A stretch of DNA of 64,000 nt from Microglena sp. YARC (taxonomy: Eukaryota > Chlorophyta > Chlorophyceae > Chlamydomonadales > Chlamydomonadaceae), in assembly GCA_022414725.1 (NCBI GenBank), contig CM039462.1:120706750-120770749 (forward strand), written 5' to 3'. The notes under the pieces were generated by a model. It was not told the origin of the DNA and ran no database searches. It was given only the letters and a program-made list of their open reading frames with translations. A program made the position numbers and the translations under genes. Position 1 is the first letter of the stretch; every line of letters starts with the position of its first letter. This document shows, piece after piece, positions 10,191-22,335 of this stretch.

Positions 10191-10516
10191 ATGTTCTTAC
10201 TTACTTACTTACTTACTTACTGACGCGAATTATTTTTAGTGCAATCGTCCGCGAGTCAATGACTCACTGAGCTGGCTGGCTGACAGTCTTGTCGGAACAC
10301 ACAATCTTTATCTGCAGACAGGCTCTCTCGATTATACATCAGAACACACGATGCAGCAGTTGATACAATGTATAAAAGTTACGAACAACAACTACTAAAG
10401 TGCTTACTCGCACACTTACGAGAACACATATTTTGATGGACGTGATACAATCGTGTTGAAAATAAAAGGCATATTACATATTCACACTATAATCCAGTGG
10501 AGCGCCAAGAGCTACC
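10191..10516. other. Intergenic region with (TTAC)n run
   Basis: A TTAC microsatellite lies at 10197-10222. The rest is AT-rich and without a gene. It separates two divergent genes, so promoters for both probably lie here, but I see no clear motif. Confidence 0.5.
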
Positions 10517-11961
10517 ATGGGTAATCCTTCACACCAGCAACATGATGCAAGCGCACCCATCTCTCCGCAACTGGCTGAGCAGGCGCTTCACCGGTTTCTA
10601 TCCCAGCGCCGTGTACACAAAGGGGACGAATTCACACACACCGGCATGGGGGGAGGACGCTCGTGTAGTGCAGGATCATACTACATATCCGCATCCGACC
10701 AGGAAGATTTCCACCGTCTGTACCGTGAAGCAGTCAATGCAGGCGCACCGGATCTCTCGCTCACAGAGGAGCACCGCCACATCGGACCGGTCGTCATTGA
10801 CCTAGACCTGAGACTCGATTCGGGATGAATTGGAGGCGGCAGGGTTTCTCCAGACAAGTCCATAGTGGACATTCGCTCATTGGCACCTCAGATATGCAAA
10901 ATATACCTTCAACGCATCCAATAATTTGTCGACGCTCCGCGCATCCGTTTCTTTGTCATGTCCTGATCCAAGGCTCCTATGCTCTTCGAGAGTGGCGTGC
11001 TAAAGGACGGACTGCACATCATCGTCCCGGACATCGTGACCCGCACCGAGGTGCAGTACCTCCTCAGACAGAAGGTCCTAGATGACCTATCGGCCCTGTT
11101 CTCCACACACATCCCTGGCTTGTTATCGCGCATCGAGGATGTCGTGGACGAGGCAGTCATCGAAAAGAACAACTGGATGATGTACGGAAGTCGAAAACCT
11201 GGTGCCTCGCCGTACACCGTGCACAGCGTGCTAGAGTGGGAATCCGCTAGCGGGACTTTACTAGCTGAGGTCCCGCTGGCGGAAGACGAACAACATCTCT
11301 CAGACATACTCTCTATCCGGAACAAGTCCACCGAGAGCGAGCTAAGAGAAGATAGTCTTGAGGAGGTGACTGTATTCTCACGCACACGAGAACATCGCAA
11401 CAGAATGCGAGAGACGATCCAGAATGTAGTCATGCAGGAAGACGATTGTAGGAACAACCACGTCTCGACCGATGAGTTCCTTCGCATTTCCCAGCTTGTG
11501 ATGATGCTTTCTCCAGCTCGCGCCGACTGCTACAACGAGTGGGTCCGCGTAGGTTGGTGTCTGCGCAATATAGATCATCGCCTACTAGACAAGTGGGAGG
11601 AATTCAGCAAACAGTCGCCAAAGTATGTGAACACCGAGTGCGCTCGTTTGTGGAACAAGATGCGCACAGGCGGACTCGGGATAGGCACACTGCATATGTG
11701 GGCGAAACACGACAACCCCGAGGCGTACCTGAACCTTATCCGCAATGATCTACACTCGCTCATCATGCAGAGCTCGAACGGGACGCATTATGACGTCGCT
11801 CGCGTGGTGCACCACATGTATCGCTATGATTACGTGTGCGCTTCCATCAAGATGCGCATCTGGTACGAGTTCAGGAACCATCGATGGCACGAGACCGATT
11901 CCGCATACACTCTACGCGGCAAGATCAGCACCGAAGTGGTCAGCGAATACACCCGCGCTAC
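10517..11961 (+). CDS. D5-like primase-helicase, copy A (helicase domain missing)
   Basis: This is the viral replication primase-helicase. ATG 10517 starts an archaeo-eukaryotic primase domain with the catalytic acid motif VVIDLDLR, then KDGLHIIVPDIV. The linker follows (EKNNWMMYGSRKPG, YNEWVRVGWCLRNID, GIGTLHMWAKHDN, GTHYDVARVVHHMY, FRNHRWHET). Stops and shifts near 10828-10975 are indels. At 11962 the sequence jumps, inside CACTATCACTG, to the next gene. That removes the about 1.47 kb with the P-loop helicase that copy B has at 27515-28990. Either copy A is deleted or this join is an assembly error. Confidence 0.85.
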
Positions 11962-12495
11962 ACACTATCACTGCCACTATCATTGTTGCGGGTGCGGTCA
12001 CTGTTTTTGCGGTCATTGCTGTCGCTTTCACTATCGTTGTTGTTGTTGTCACGGTTATTCTTGTGTTTTGGGGGTAGGGAATCCGGATCAAACATAGCTC
12101 GGCGTTTCATATTGTAGACCGCTGATGGTATGAACGGTTTGCGTGGAACAGATTCTTCTTCATTCCGCTTGATCGATGCGTCGTCATCTATACTGTTGTC
12201 TACTTCACGACGTTTAAGGTCTTCGCGTTTCTGAGGAGGACTCCTCACTCCCTGTTCTTTCGCGTTCGCGTTAGTTTTCGCGTTCGCGTTCGCGTTCGCG
12301 TTCGCGTTCGCGTTCGCGTTAGTTTTCGCGTTCGCGTTCGCGTTCGCATTCTAGTTCGCGTTCGCGTTCGCGTTCGCGTTCGCGTTCGAGGGGGGTGCGT
12401 TCGCACTCGGAGAACGCTTTACTAACATAGATCGTAAACCGAATAAACTTGATACCACGATTATCAACACAGGAATTGTACTCGCCATTTTGTAT
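11962..12495 (-). CDS. Small membrane protein with low-complexity Arg/Glu or Asn/Ala repeats (copy A)
   Basis: The ATG at 12495 starts MASTIPVLIIVVSSLFGL, a membrane anchor. A (GTTCGC)n tract (12258-12390) follows, whose frame is uncertain. After that come a charged region (REVDNSIDDD) and a Ser/Asp/Asn-rich end. The tract carries a stop in one frame and shifts in another, so the protein cannot be read confidently. The end of the gene is lost at the 11962 junction; copy B (28690-29480) shows the continuation. Confidence 0.5.
12258..12390. repeat. (GTTCGC)n hexamer repeat
   Basis: About 20 hexamers are interrupted by TTAGTTTTC and TTCTAG. The copy B counterpart near 29275-29400 is shorter and diverged. 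Confidence 0.85.
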
Positions 12496-12562
12496 TTAAA
12501 ACGGATCACTAAAAAATATTCGTGTCAACTCCGGCATCCGGTTACAACGCGGTGCTTACAGT

Positions 12563-12637
12563 AGTTTTCAAATAAAGTGGGACACACCTTATAATCATCC
12601 AGACTGCAGATCGTTCGTTGCTTTGGGGGGGGTGCAG
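12563..12637 (+). repeat. Dispersed Tc1-like end repeat
   Basis: It matches 1213-1270 in inverse orientation and 35836-35905 in the same orientation. It runs from TTTTCAAATAAAGTGGGACA through CCAGACTGCAGATCG. Confidence 0.6.
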
Positions 12638-12837
12638 AAGGTTGAAGAGGTTCTCGAAGATATTCCGAGTAGCCTCTTTGGTAAACCAACCGTTCAACCG
12701 TCTGTGTCCGTGTCCCCATATCAGTATCAGTACTGTATTGTACTGTATTGTATTGTATTCGGTGGTTGTACACAAAATTGATTGGATTATGACGACATAA
12801 CTAACTACATACATACATTCATTCAAATACATTCACA

Positions 12838-13257
12838 ATGGATCAACATTACTCTCACATGCTGGAGACGCTGGTTGACATAGGATTTAATCCTCAAGTT
12901 GCGCCCCTAATTTTGTGCAAGAGCATCGAAACTGTGTGTAACTCCACAGCATTTGTAATGCATTACGATAGTGTGACGCATCGTGTCTACATTGATTGCA
13001 ATGACGAAGGCTATCATGCGTTCGAAGCTATCGATTCCCTCTGTGCGATGGCCAACGCTCCTCCTGTCCTGCATGTGAATGCTTGGGAGAAGTGGTCAGG
13101 ATACACATACACCACCGGATCATATTGGACGTCTCCAATCATCGTGGACGATTCCGATCTTGAAGATTTCATTGACGGATGGCCTATTCACAAGATTGTC
13201 CTGGATTACTCTGGATTTTTCCAAGATGATCAGAAGCTTAGACAATTCCGATCTTGA
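12838..13257 (+). CDS. Unknown protein whose 3' end is tandemly duplicated
   Basis: ATG 12838 opens 139 residues, acidic and aromatic, with no recognised domain. The last third (DDSDLEDFIDGW to the stop) is repeated downstream as non-coding DNA. The gene is absent from copy B, which jumps from the equivalent of about 12470 to about 13618. It is thus the only version in the window. Confidence 0.5.
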   Translation: MDQHYSHMLETLVDIGFNPQVAPLILCKSIETVCNSTAFVMHYDSVTHRVYIDCNDEGYHAFEAIDSLCAMANAPPVLHVNAWEKWSGYTYTTGSYWTSPIIVDDSDLEDFIDGWPIHKIVLDYSGFFQDDQKLRQFRS

Positions 13258-13365
13258 AGATTTCATTAACGGATGGCATGTTCATAAGACTGTCCTGGAT
13301 TAATCTGGATTGTTCCAAGATGATCATAAGCATCGTAGACGATTCCGATCTTGAAGATTTCCACA
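13147..13365. repeat. Tandem duplication of about 97 bp, 2.3 units
   Basis: The segment starting GATTCCGATCTTGAAGATTT occurs at about 13149, 13246 and 13339. Units 1 and 2 share most bases up to AAGATGATCA. The gene stops early in unit 2. Confidence 0.8.
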
Positions 13366-13402
13366 TGTGACTCCAACTGTAAAGTATCTTATTATTCCAT
13401 GA

Positions 13403-13565
13403 GAATGGGCGTTCCTGCCTCCCGGCCGTTTTTTTAAAATTTCTAATCAGGATTTAGAGCCTCCTGAACGACTCGCTAGCTTGAGACATCAGAACCAAGA
13501 GAACACATTTCCGCTCCATGTTTCGCAACCAGTCAAAATCGGTCGCGAGGCATGAACGCCCATTT
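13403..13565. mobile_element. MITE family M, copy 2
   Basis: It begins AATGGGCGTTCCTGCCTCCCG and ends ACGCCCATTT. The interior is diverged and lies in the opposite orientation to copy 1. The terminal TA is not kept. It directly abuts the 3' end of the next gene on the minus strand and supplies its apparent stop. Confidence 0.75.
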
Positions 13566-13771
13566 GAGATGAAATAGCGAGTAATAAAGTGAACTTCACA
13601 CGACGGAGGTTGCAACAGTTGACTCGTTTGCTTTCCGAAAATAAGTAAACCTATGGCAACCAACGCTTCTGTAAAATTGGCAAGGCCTCCGATGCCCTTG
13701 GTGTCTCCAGGACCGTCCTCCGTCGATACAAACAACGTTAGAGCTTTCTCTGTACAGGGGATATCATTCAA
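13566..13771 (-). pseudogene. Short unknown gene truncated by a MITE
   Basis: ATG 13771 starts an approximately 68-residue sequence with a hydrophobic stretch (ALVAIGLLIFG). It then runs straight into MITE copy 2 and reads through it to a stop at 13454. The original C-terminus is lost. Only fragments of this gene remain in copy B near 29530-29600. Confidence 0.4.
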
Positions 13772-13772
13772 A

Positions 13773-14490
13773 TTATACTGAGTGTCCCAAAATTATTTGA
13801 GATATGATGGCATCTTTCTTCATGGAGGCAATAGCAGTTGCTGTCACACCAGGGGTGTTCGTACTAGAAAGAAGTCTCCTAAGCTCGTCGACGCGCATAG
13901 ACTTGAGTTTACCCTCGTTCAAATTATTGGGTCGAAGAGATTCACTATCACCCTCAATAGGTACTATTTCAGTCTGTTGTGACAAGGTAGTAGCGGAACC
14001 AGTATCGCTACTATTAGTACCATCAACATCAACATCAACATCAGTATCCGTGATGACACAATAAGTTTGTGGGGTATAATTTACAGAATGGTCCTCGATG
14101 CATGGTGATAAATTGGAGGTTATGATCGTCCCGACAATGTTGATCATATTGTCTACCTCGTCATCTTCATTTCCTCATGGTCATCGGTTTATTCTTCCCC
14201 GGGAGTCGGAATCATCTTCCACATTTGCGGACTTACCGTCACCCTTCTTCAAGACAATAACGTGGATTAGTATTGTTACAAGTCTCATTATCATCGGGCG
14301 CATTCTGGCGCAACTTAGAACTCACCAAGGACAGACACTCCAATCGAACCATCTTGAAAGCTTTTGCATTTAGTGTGGATGTCCGATATAGACATGAACA
14401 CATACAACGCCAGTGCACACGGCCAGGCAAGCTGTGAGAACGCTCCAAGGGATACGTGTTTACAATTGTCAGTGCCATTGAAAAGACCTG
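13773..14490 (-). CDS. Membrane-anchored SAP/LEM-like protein (copy A, frameshifted)
   Basis: This is the same gene as 29622-30312. The clean C-terminal part (13773-14147) has a DVDVDVDG run and then LKSMRVDELRRLLSS and IASMKKDAIISQI, a helix-extended-helix pattern like SAP or LEM motifs that bind DNA or chromatin proteins. The final SQIILGHSV and its stop are encoded by a Tc1-like end repeat (13777-13800). The N-terminal part is broken by indels in this copy. Confidence 0.5.
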
Positions 14491-14558
14491 ACATGTCCTT
14501 ACAAATACAGAATCAACGAACGATTGACGCACACCCGTTTTTCGCCAGAAATTACACT

Positions 14559-14690
14559 CAATGGGCGTTCCGTGCCTCCCGGCCAATTTTTTTTAAATTT
14601 CTTCAGGATTTAGAGCTCCTGACGACTCGCTTAGCTTGGACATCAAGCACCAAGAAAACACAATTCGCGTTCTGCATTGTTTCAACTTAT
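14559..14690. mobile_element. MITE family M, half copy (copy A)
   Basis: Only one end and the interior are present, ending near GCATTGTTTCAA. The counterpart in copy B is 30388-30510. Confidence 0.65.
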
Positions 14691-15061
14691 TGCTCTTGGG
14701 TCTTGAAGCTTTGGGTCCTGAGCCTTGGCTTCCAAAGCTTTGGGTCCTGACGAAAGCTTTTGGGTCCTGACAAGCTTGGAAAAGGTCCTGACGAAGCTTT
14801 TGGGTCCTGACGAAGCCTTGGTTCCTGACGAAGCCTTGGTTTCCTGACGAAGCCTTTGTCTATGACGAAGCCCTTGGTTCCTGACAAAGCCTTGGTCGCG
14901 GATTTTCGGTGATTTATAATTCTTTCGACTTTGTAGACGACTTTGTTGGCGTCTGTCTTGGAGATACTTTTGGTGGAAACGAGTAACAACAGCCTTTTTT
15001 TCGGGCTTTTTGGTGAAAAATATCGTTTACAATGTTTAACTCCTTCTCTAGCACCTAGCAT
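14690..15061 (-). pseudogene. Noisy copy of the Lys/Ser-rich basic protein
   Basis: It matches 30500-30907 with added indels. 18-bp units of the type CCTGACGAAGCTTTGGGT run from about 14700 to 14890. Confidence 0.6.
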
Positions 15062-15194
15062 TAAAAAGGGACTATGAATTTTTGAAATTCAGTCTTGCAA
15101 TTATTCCTGGCTTCCAACATAGGAAGGTTACGTTAATAAACTTAACGGAACATAAAAAATCATACATCTAGGGACATTTTTATATTGACACACA

Positions 15195-18100
15195 ATGGGC
15201 GTTCCAGCCTAAAAGAACCGATATTTCTCGGCGGGATTTTTACTGGTTGCGAAACATGGTGTGGAGCAGAAATTGTGATTCCTCTGTTGTTGATGATATA
15301 TCAGGGCTAGCGAGTCGTTCGTTAAAAAATGGAGGCTCACACTCACATATCAGGATGGGATGGGATGGGGCTCACACATCCCCATCCTCGATGGGGAAAG
15401 TCACCCATTGATAGCATGATAGCCTTATTCTTCAACATAGCTACCTGCTCAGCATCCAACCGAAACTCTTCTGCTTGAGCTCTCCATCATCTACAAGAGA
15501 ACCATTCAAAAAGTCCTCGCGACGATATGTAACACGCTGTGAACGCGGCTTCGTCGGGAACTCAAACATGCCATCACACACTCATAATCGGATTTTGATG
15601 TACACGCCCTGGACGTTAGAATAATCCACTACTCTCTCTGATGAGAGATCACCTTGAACGCGTACACACGATGCGGAACATCTCCGTCGGGAGAATCACT
15701 CAAACGCACAGCGTATGGGTCAGACGGTTTGCTGCAAACTGCAAACCCGACTTGTCCACGCTTGGGATCTCGTCATCATCATCATCATCATCACAGCGTG
15801 GGTGTCGCGCTCGGTGTATTAATGAGATATGTCCTCCGCAGGATGCGTGTATGGGATCAGGAAAGGTCACACGCTGTCTCTTCGCAAAGGCATGGCATTG
15901 AAGTTCACCTTGGTCTACGTTCCCGAGATGGACCGGCGTCCCCGAGGGCTCGCACAGGTACCGTGTTGCATTCAGGCAGGTGCACCGTACTTTTTCATCG
16001 CGGATGGTGGACGTTAAACATGAGCCGCAGCATGTGCCTCAGATCCAGGGCAGCCATTTGTGGAGTGTCCGCTGCCTCATTCAGCTATTTCCACTTGGTT
16101 TCTCGAATATGTCCAGAATTAGCCAACCAGCCGACATCGTAGACCTTGTACACAGCATTCTTGAATCCAAGCTTCCAGTTGGAGGGAAGCATGCTCGTAT
16201 CGATGAAGACGCGTCTGAGGTCCAGCATCGGAGCGCAGAGAACGGACATGCTCTCGAGCAACAGTTTGCTTCCGCCGGTCTCCGCCGTAGGCAATGCAGT
16301 CCTTCGGTTTGATCAAGTCATGCAGGAACTTCAAACTAGTCTCAACGGAGATGTTTTCCACCAGAGATGGTGGTTGTCCAGAATAACATCAAGGTGTGCA
16401 ATCACGGTGGTGACCTTGTCGGCAACTTTTCCTCTGGCAGCTCACCAGTCGCCAGCTAATGTGTATTCACCGGGTCCACGTAGTTCCCAGGAAAGTGGTT
16501 GGTGCCACCTCCTACATTCGCAAGCCAGGGCCCTGCACGACATCCCTCTTCTCATCCATCCACATGGGAAACATCCATGGGATAGGCACGATCTTTTCAA
16601 CACCGGTGCCTGTATGGTACTTCAGTGTGTTGTGGATTGCTCGAGTACACTTGCTCGATCGTCTGTAGGTGTCACCATGACCAAACTGGTTTGGAAACGC
16701 AAGAATCAAGACATCGCGTTTGTGTCCAACGGATTCGCCAAGTTCTCCAGCCGCCAAGTTCTCCGTGACGTCCATGAACCCCCTCTTGTGTTGCTTCCTC
16801 ACGTGCAGGATGCGAAGCATGGCAAGGGTTGATGCTGCAAGGTACCTTGAGGCTTATGCAGAAAAGTCATTGACAGGGCTGTTATCCTTGCCACACAGAT
16901 CGGGGTCCACTCCTTTGGCATTCGAGTCGGATGCAGCCCAGTAGCTGAACTTCCGTATTCACCCCCCTCTTCAATCAAAAACGCGCTGCTCAGATGTTCT
17001 CGAGTTGGGTCCAAGAATCCGATGTCGTAGAGAAACATGAACCGAACTGCAAAGCAGAAGGGCGTGCAGAAATGACAACATCGATGCAGAGCCCGGGAAG
17101 TGTGCTGTGGATGTGTGTCAAGTTCTTATTCTGACTCTTACCCTTCCAAGTAAGCTCCAGATACTCTTTCAACTATAGCTGAGGACTTCTGGTACGAACG
17201 CCCCGACTATGCTGGAACTCTCGAAGTGACCTCTGACACCGTTCTTGTTCTTCATCGAATGAAAAACGTGGATGTCACTGAAAGAAACCTGGTTGCCTCC
17301 ATTGTCCGCGCTCACACGCGTCATTATCATCACCTGCCAAAGCAAACAAGTCAGGTATTAGACTAAAGCAATGTTCCAGAATTTAGAGCCTCCAGAACGA
17401 CTCGCTAGCCTCTATATATCATCCAACACAGGAATCACAATTCCGACCGCTCCATACCATGTTTCGCAACCCAGTAACAAATCATCCGGGAGCTTGGACG
17501 CCCATTGTATGTGATACTACGGTTGCAAGATCATTGATCGTTGTTTATTACCTGCTCAAGGTACCAAAGCATAGCGTTTTTGCGCGCTCTGGAACTTTTC
17601 ATTGAGGGAAGACTGGGTCTCTGCTGGGTTCTATTGTTATCTGGGAGGTCACTTGGCGGAGGGGTACTTCTTGTTGCAAACTTTGGACCGGTCCCAATAG
17701 CAAGGCTGCCTGTAAAAAATTGACGCGCGAACGGACCACCACAGGTTCCTTGTATTCGTTGACTTTGTCCCTCCTTAGCACCTTGTACGCACTCTGCGTT
17801 GTCGGCGCTCATCGATTCCGTACAACACGTGCGCTCACATTCTGACTGAAAGGACGCCTTCGACGCTCTTCATTTGCAGACCGCATAGACACTGTCTCTT
17901 GCACATTCCTCCCCGATCAGTTTCATCACTCGCATTTATGTGCGGTTTAGAATCTCGTGCGACAGCATCACCGTTCACCTCTGAAACTGCAGCAAATCCA
18001 TAACATAGGAACGTTGGGTACGTCACTATAGAGTCGTGGACAGATGTGACAAAGTTGAAGTTGGTTCCCCTACCCGCACCACATCATCCATAAAAGTTGT

Positions 18101-18440
18101 TCCACATAACTTGAACGACTTGGACAAAGAGTCATGACCTTCGCAACCAGCAACTCCTCCACGATGCGCTCCCACTTCACCAACTGCATACGATTGCTAG
18201 TCACGATGTTCCTCACATGGGACTCTTCGGAGGGATGAACTGCGCGAATGATGACGCTCAACAGCCAATGGAAAAAACAATGCGCAAGTCCTGTCGTCCA
18301 CGACACTGGTTAGTTCGTTGTCCCCGGTTGCTTATGCGATAGACGAATACTGTGTCTTATTGACACGACGGGAGGATAGAGACCCATTGTATCCCCAACC
18401 AGTTGTGTAGGTATCTGTGTTTGGGGATTTGGTACGTGGT
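15195..18440 (-). pseudogene. Noisy copy of the large intron-containing gene and its MITE halves
   Basis: The stretch repeats 30979-34126 at high identity, but single-base insertions and deletions occur every few tens of bases, breaking every frame. MITE half copies lie at about 15195-15335 and 17380-17507. The density of indels against few substitutions points to raw long-read sequence rather than decay. Confidence 0.8.
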
Positions 18441-18479
18441 GTTAAACAAAAATATGATTGATTGTTGTAAATAAATGAC

Positions 18480-19940
18480 TAGGTATCGTGAATTTATAGA
18501 GGACGATCTGATTGCTCATCATGCGGTTTCCGTCTACTGCATCGGTTTCCGTCTGCTGCATGCGGTTTCCGTCTACTTTTACTACATTTCAGCGGCATGC
18601 CCTAAACGAGGACATTCCTGATGACGTCAAGGTCCACATGCGGGAATTATTGCATCATGGCACTCCACGTCCGCTCCCGTAAATAGCGTACGCAACCGGG
18701 TAATTGGACGGAAAACATGAACGCGCACTCGTCGCAATCGGGTGACGGCGTACCGAACACATAACGTCCACGCGGACGCCAAGGGGCGAAAGAACGTTTA
18801 CGGGTTAGAAATGCAAGATGAAGAAAAGAACAAGTTGATCCCTATCAACGGCATCAATCCCCATTGTAGACGCGCGCTTGTGCACACGGATACGAAACGC
18901 TCTAGTTGCGGTCAGTAGTGTAGAGAAGTGACTCATCGAGTTCCTCGATGATATCACAGGTGCTGTACGAACTCGCTCAGAAAGTGTGCTCCAGTATCGT
19001 GGATGTCAAGTGCCGCGAGACGCATGCATCATAGCATAACAACTACTGCGTACTAAGTACGACCACGCACTTTCTGGTCGAGCTTGAAGGTAACGCAAAA
19101 CGACTGCTAGTGTCCAGGCTAAAGGTCCCGCCACGAACGGACGGATTACGACGAAGTCACGACGTTTATGTTGCGCTCCAGCGGGTGAGCTGCGGAGCGA
19201 TTCGCACGTGTAAGGATGCCAGTCACCTTCCTACAACCACCGGGTCAGTCTCACGGTACAACTCAATCGCCTTCAATGAGGAGAGAGCAACAGGGACATT
19301 AGGATGAGGTCCGCGTCCAATCCGTGCACAATCACGGATAGCGATTGCGAATCCCTGTACAACGAGGCGGTGATATGCCGGAAGATCTTCTGCTCACCCT
19401 CCCCTGACTCGAGGTCGGTGGACAGAACCACCTCGACAAGAAGGGCATGTCACAAAAAAAACGCGCGAGAACCCTTGGAGACCGCGGCGAAGGTGGTGCT
19501 ATGAGGGGGTGGCAGGAGATATGTGGGCACGGTCCAGGTACATTTTCATCTCGGGTTCTGGGGTTTGTGGTTGTTCGTCTCTCCATCACAGTGTCGTCGC
19601 TTGTGTCAATTCGTGCACAAACTACGATTCCGCTGTTGCTGCCATCTTCGCTAGAGGAGCGGTTCCATCTACAGAGACGAAACAACAACTTGCCGGACGG
19701 GTACAACATACAAGATTTTCAAGTCGATTCATCGAATGTTTGGACGACTGCCTGCATCGAGGTGTTGGTGTTGGGAAAACCTTCGAAAGAGCGTCGTGGA
19801 CTACGCTTAAATCGATGTACAGTTGATCGTACATGCCGGGTCAGGGAGCGCACATCCGCGAACACACAAGAAGGATAACGCCTCCGAAGGTGATGAAAAC
19901 AGGTCGGTATACCACATTCATACAAAACACAATGTAACAC
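18480..19940 (-). pseudogene. Noisy copy of the XRN-type exoribonuclease
   Basis: It matches 34205-35778 with many indels. Recognisable parts include the N-terminal LRRRYPSC and the VSVDGTAPLAKM segment. It is not a separate functional gene on this evidence. Confidence 0.8.
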
Positions 19941-19973
19941 GAATGAGAAATGCCTGTAGTCTTTACACTTCTT

Positions 19974-20632
19974 CTTGTTCTCAAATCATTAGTGGATAAA
20001 CTTTATAATATCCAGACTGCAGATCGTTCGTTCGTTCGTGCTTTGGCGTCAACTTTTGGGGGATGGCATGCCGCCGTCTTGCTTCTTACGATTATTACTG
20101 AACTTGTTGGAACCACTTTTTTGAGATAGTCTGTCATTTCTTTGATCGATCTCGGCTTCGCAACCACCACTTATCACCATTCACCCCACCCACCTCCCTC
20201 CTCTTCTTTTTTTGCATCTTGGTCTTTATTGACACGAGATTTTCCCGCGCAATCTCCGGAGAAATTAGGGCGATTATCCTTACTCGCTTGCGCAATGATC
20301 GTTTTCGAACTGTATAGGTTGAAAGTATCAACGATATATGCGAAAGCGATCAACACAATTATCTTACGCCATTTCATGTTACACGTGGTAGTGATCGTCG
20401 TTCTTCTTAAGAATTCCATGATTTTTTTTTAATTTTAGAGAATGTGGAAACGAAGCCATTGTCTTGAACAAAATGAGCAAAGAACATTTATTAGCGCGGG
20501 AGTATTCAACTGTCATTTGCGAGTCGAACTCCTTAAAAATGTTGCAGTCGAAGAAGGAGAGAGTAATTAAGATAATAAGGTGGACACGTTCAACGTCACA
20601 CAGGAGATTTTTGTCGGTTAATCTCCTTTTTT
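19974..20632. pseudogene. Noisy copies of a small membrane gene and the kinase-like N-terminus, cut by the gap
   Basis: Positions 19974-20410 match 35836-36240 and 20411-20632 match 36240-36425, with indels. Sequence stops inside the kinase-like gene at the N run. Confidence 0.75.
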
Positions 20633-21632
20633 NNNNNNNNNNNNNNNNNNNNNNNNNNNNNNNNNNNNNNNNNNNNNNNNNNNNNNNNNNNNNNNNNNNN
20701 NNNNNNNNNNNNNNNNNNNNNNNNNNNNNNNNNNNNNNNNNNNNNNNNNNNNNNNNNNNNNNNNNNNNNNNNNNNNNNNNNNNNNNNNNNNNNNNNNNNN
20801 NNNNNNNNNNNNNNNNNNNNNNNNNNNNNNNNNNNNNNNNNNNNNNNNNNNNNNNNNNNNNNNNNNNNNNNNNNNNNNNNNNNNNNNNNNNNNNNNNNNN
20901 NNNNNNNNNNNNNNNNNNNNNNNNNNNNNNNNNNNNNNNNNNNNNNNNNNNNNNNNNNNNNNNNNNNNNNNNNNNNNNNNNNNNNNNNNNNNNNNNNNNN
21001 NNNNNNNNNNNNNNNNNNNNNNNNNNNNNNNNNNNNNNNNNNNNNNNNNNNNNNNNNNNNNNNNNNNNNNNNNNNNNNNNNNNNNNNNNNNNNNNNNNNN
21101 NNNNNNNNNNNNNNNNNNNNNNNNNNNNNNNNNNNNNNNNNNNNNNNNNNNNNNNNNNNNNNNNNNNNNNNNNNNNNNNNNNNNNNNNNNNNNNNNNNNN
21201 NNNNNNNNNNNNNNNNNNNNNNNNNNNNNNNNNNNNNNNNNNNNNNNNNNNNNNNNNNNNNNNNNNNNNNNNNNNNNNNNNNNNNNNNNNNNNNNNNNNN
21301 NNNNNNNNNNNNNNNNNNNNNNNNNNNNNNNNNNNNNNNNNNNNNNNNNNNNNNNNNNNNNNNNNNNNNNNNNNNNNNNNNNNNNNNNNNNNNNNNNNNN
21401 NNNNNNNNNNNNNNNNNNNNNNNNNNNNNNNNNNNNNNNNNNNNNNNNNNNNNNNNNNNNNNNNNNNNNNNNNNNNNNNNNNNNNNNNNNNNNNNNNNNN
21501 NNNNNNNNNNNNNNNNNNNNNNNNNNNNNNNNNNNNNNNNNNNNNNNNNNNNNNNNNNNNNNNNNNNNNNNNNNNNNNNNNNNNNNNNNNNNNNNNNNNN
21601 NNNNNNNNNNNNNNNNNNNNNNNNNNNNNNNN
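20633..21632. other. Assembly gap, exactly 1000 N
   Basis: The run is 1000 N long, a conventional placeholder for a scaffold gap of unknown size. Nothing can be said about its content. Confidence 0.99.
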
Positions 21633-22335
21633 CCACAGGGGCGCATTCGCAGTCGCGTGCAAATGCAGAGGCGGCAGGCGCGTGCAGAACAGGCACATGC
21701 GCAGTCGCCCGTGAAAATGCAGCAAAGGCGCTGTGCGCGTGCAAATGCATCAACATGCAGAGCGCTGGCGCGTGCAAATGCAGCAAATGCAGAGGCGCGT
21801 ACCAGCACAAGGCACAGATCAGGTCGCGTGCAAATGCGAGGCAGCAGGCGCGCTGCAGCAGGGCGCGGTTGCAAGCAAATGCAAAGAGGCCGCGTGCAGC
21901 ACAGGCACAGATCAGCGCGTGCAAAGGCACAGGGCATAGGCGCAGGCGCGTGCAGCACAGGCACAAGCACAAGCACAAGCACAAGCGACGGTGCGCGGTT
22001 ACAGCACAGGCACAGGCAGAGGCCGCAGCGCGTGCAGCACAGGCACAAGCACAAAACACAACACGGGGCGCGTGCAAAGGCACAGGCAGCAGGCCGGCAG
22101 GCGCGGCTGCAGCACAGGCACAGATCAGCGCGCGTGCAAAGGCACAGGCAGAGGCGCAGGCGCGTGCAGCACCAGGCACAGGATCAGGCGCGTGCAAAGG
22201 CACAGCAGAGGCGCAGAGCGCCGTAGCAGCACAGGCGCGGTGCAGCAAGGCACAGGATATTCGCGTGCGAGTACTGGCACGTTGCAAAAAGAAGAGCAAG
22301 ATATGCGGAGATGGTTCGTAGAGGTTAGTTTCAAA
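21633..22335 (+). repeat. Long degenerate GC-rich repeat tract, Ala/Gln-coding words
   Basis: About 700 bp are built from words such as GCGTGCAAATGCAG and GCACAGGCACAG. These are the same words as the tail of the fibre gene (7308-7480), where the tract is only about 180 bp. Frames break constantly, so it cannot be translated reliably. It may be the same fibre tail from an expanded allele, or the tail of a paralog. The sequence after it differs from that after 7487. Confidence 0.7.

Noticed and set aside
11962..12097. Cys/His-rich C-terminus (HYHCHYHCCGCGH) on the primase-helicase of copy A
   Set aside because: It arises because the frame runs past the junction into the antisense of a low-complexity tract. 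Copy B shows the true continuation.
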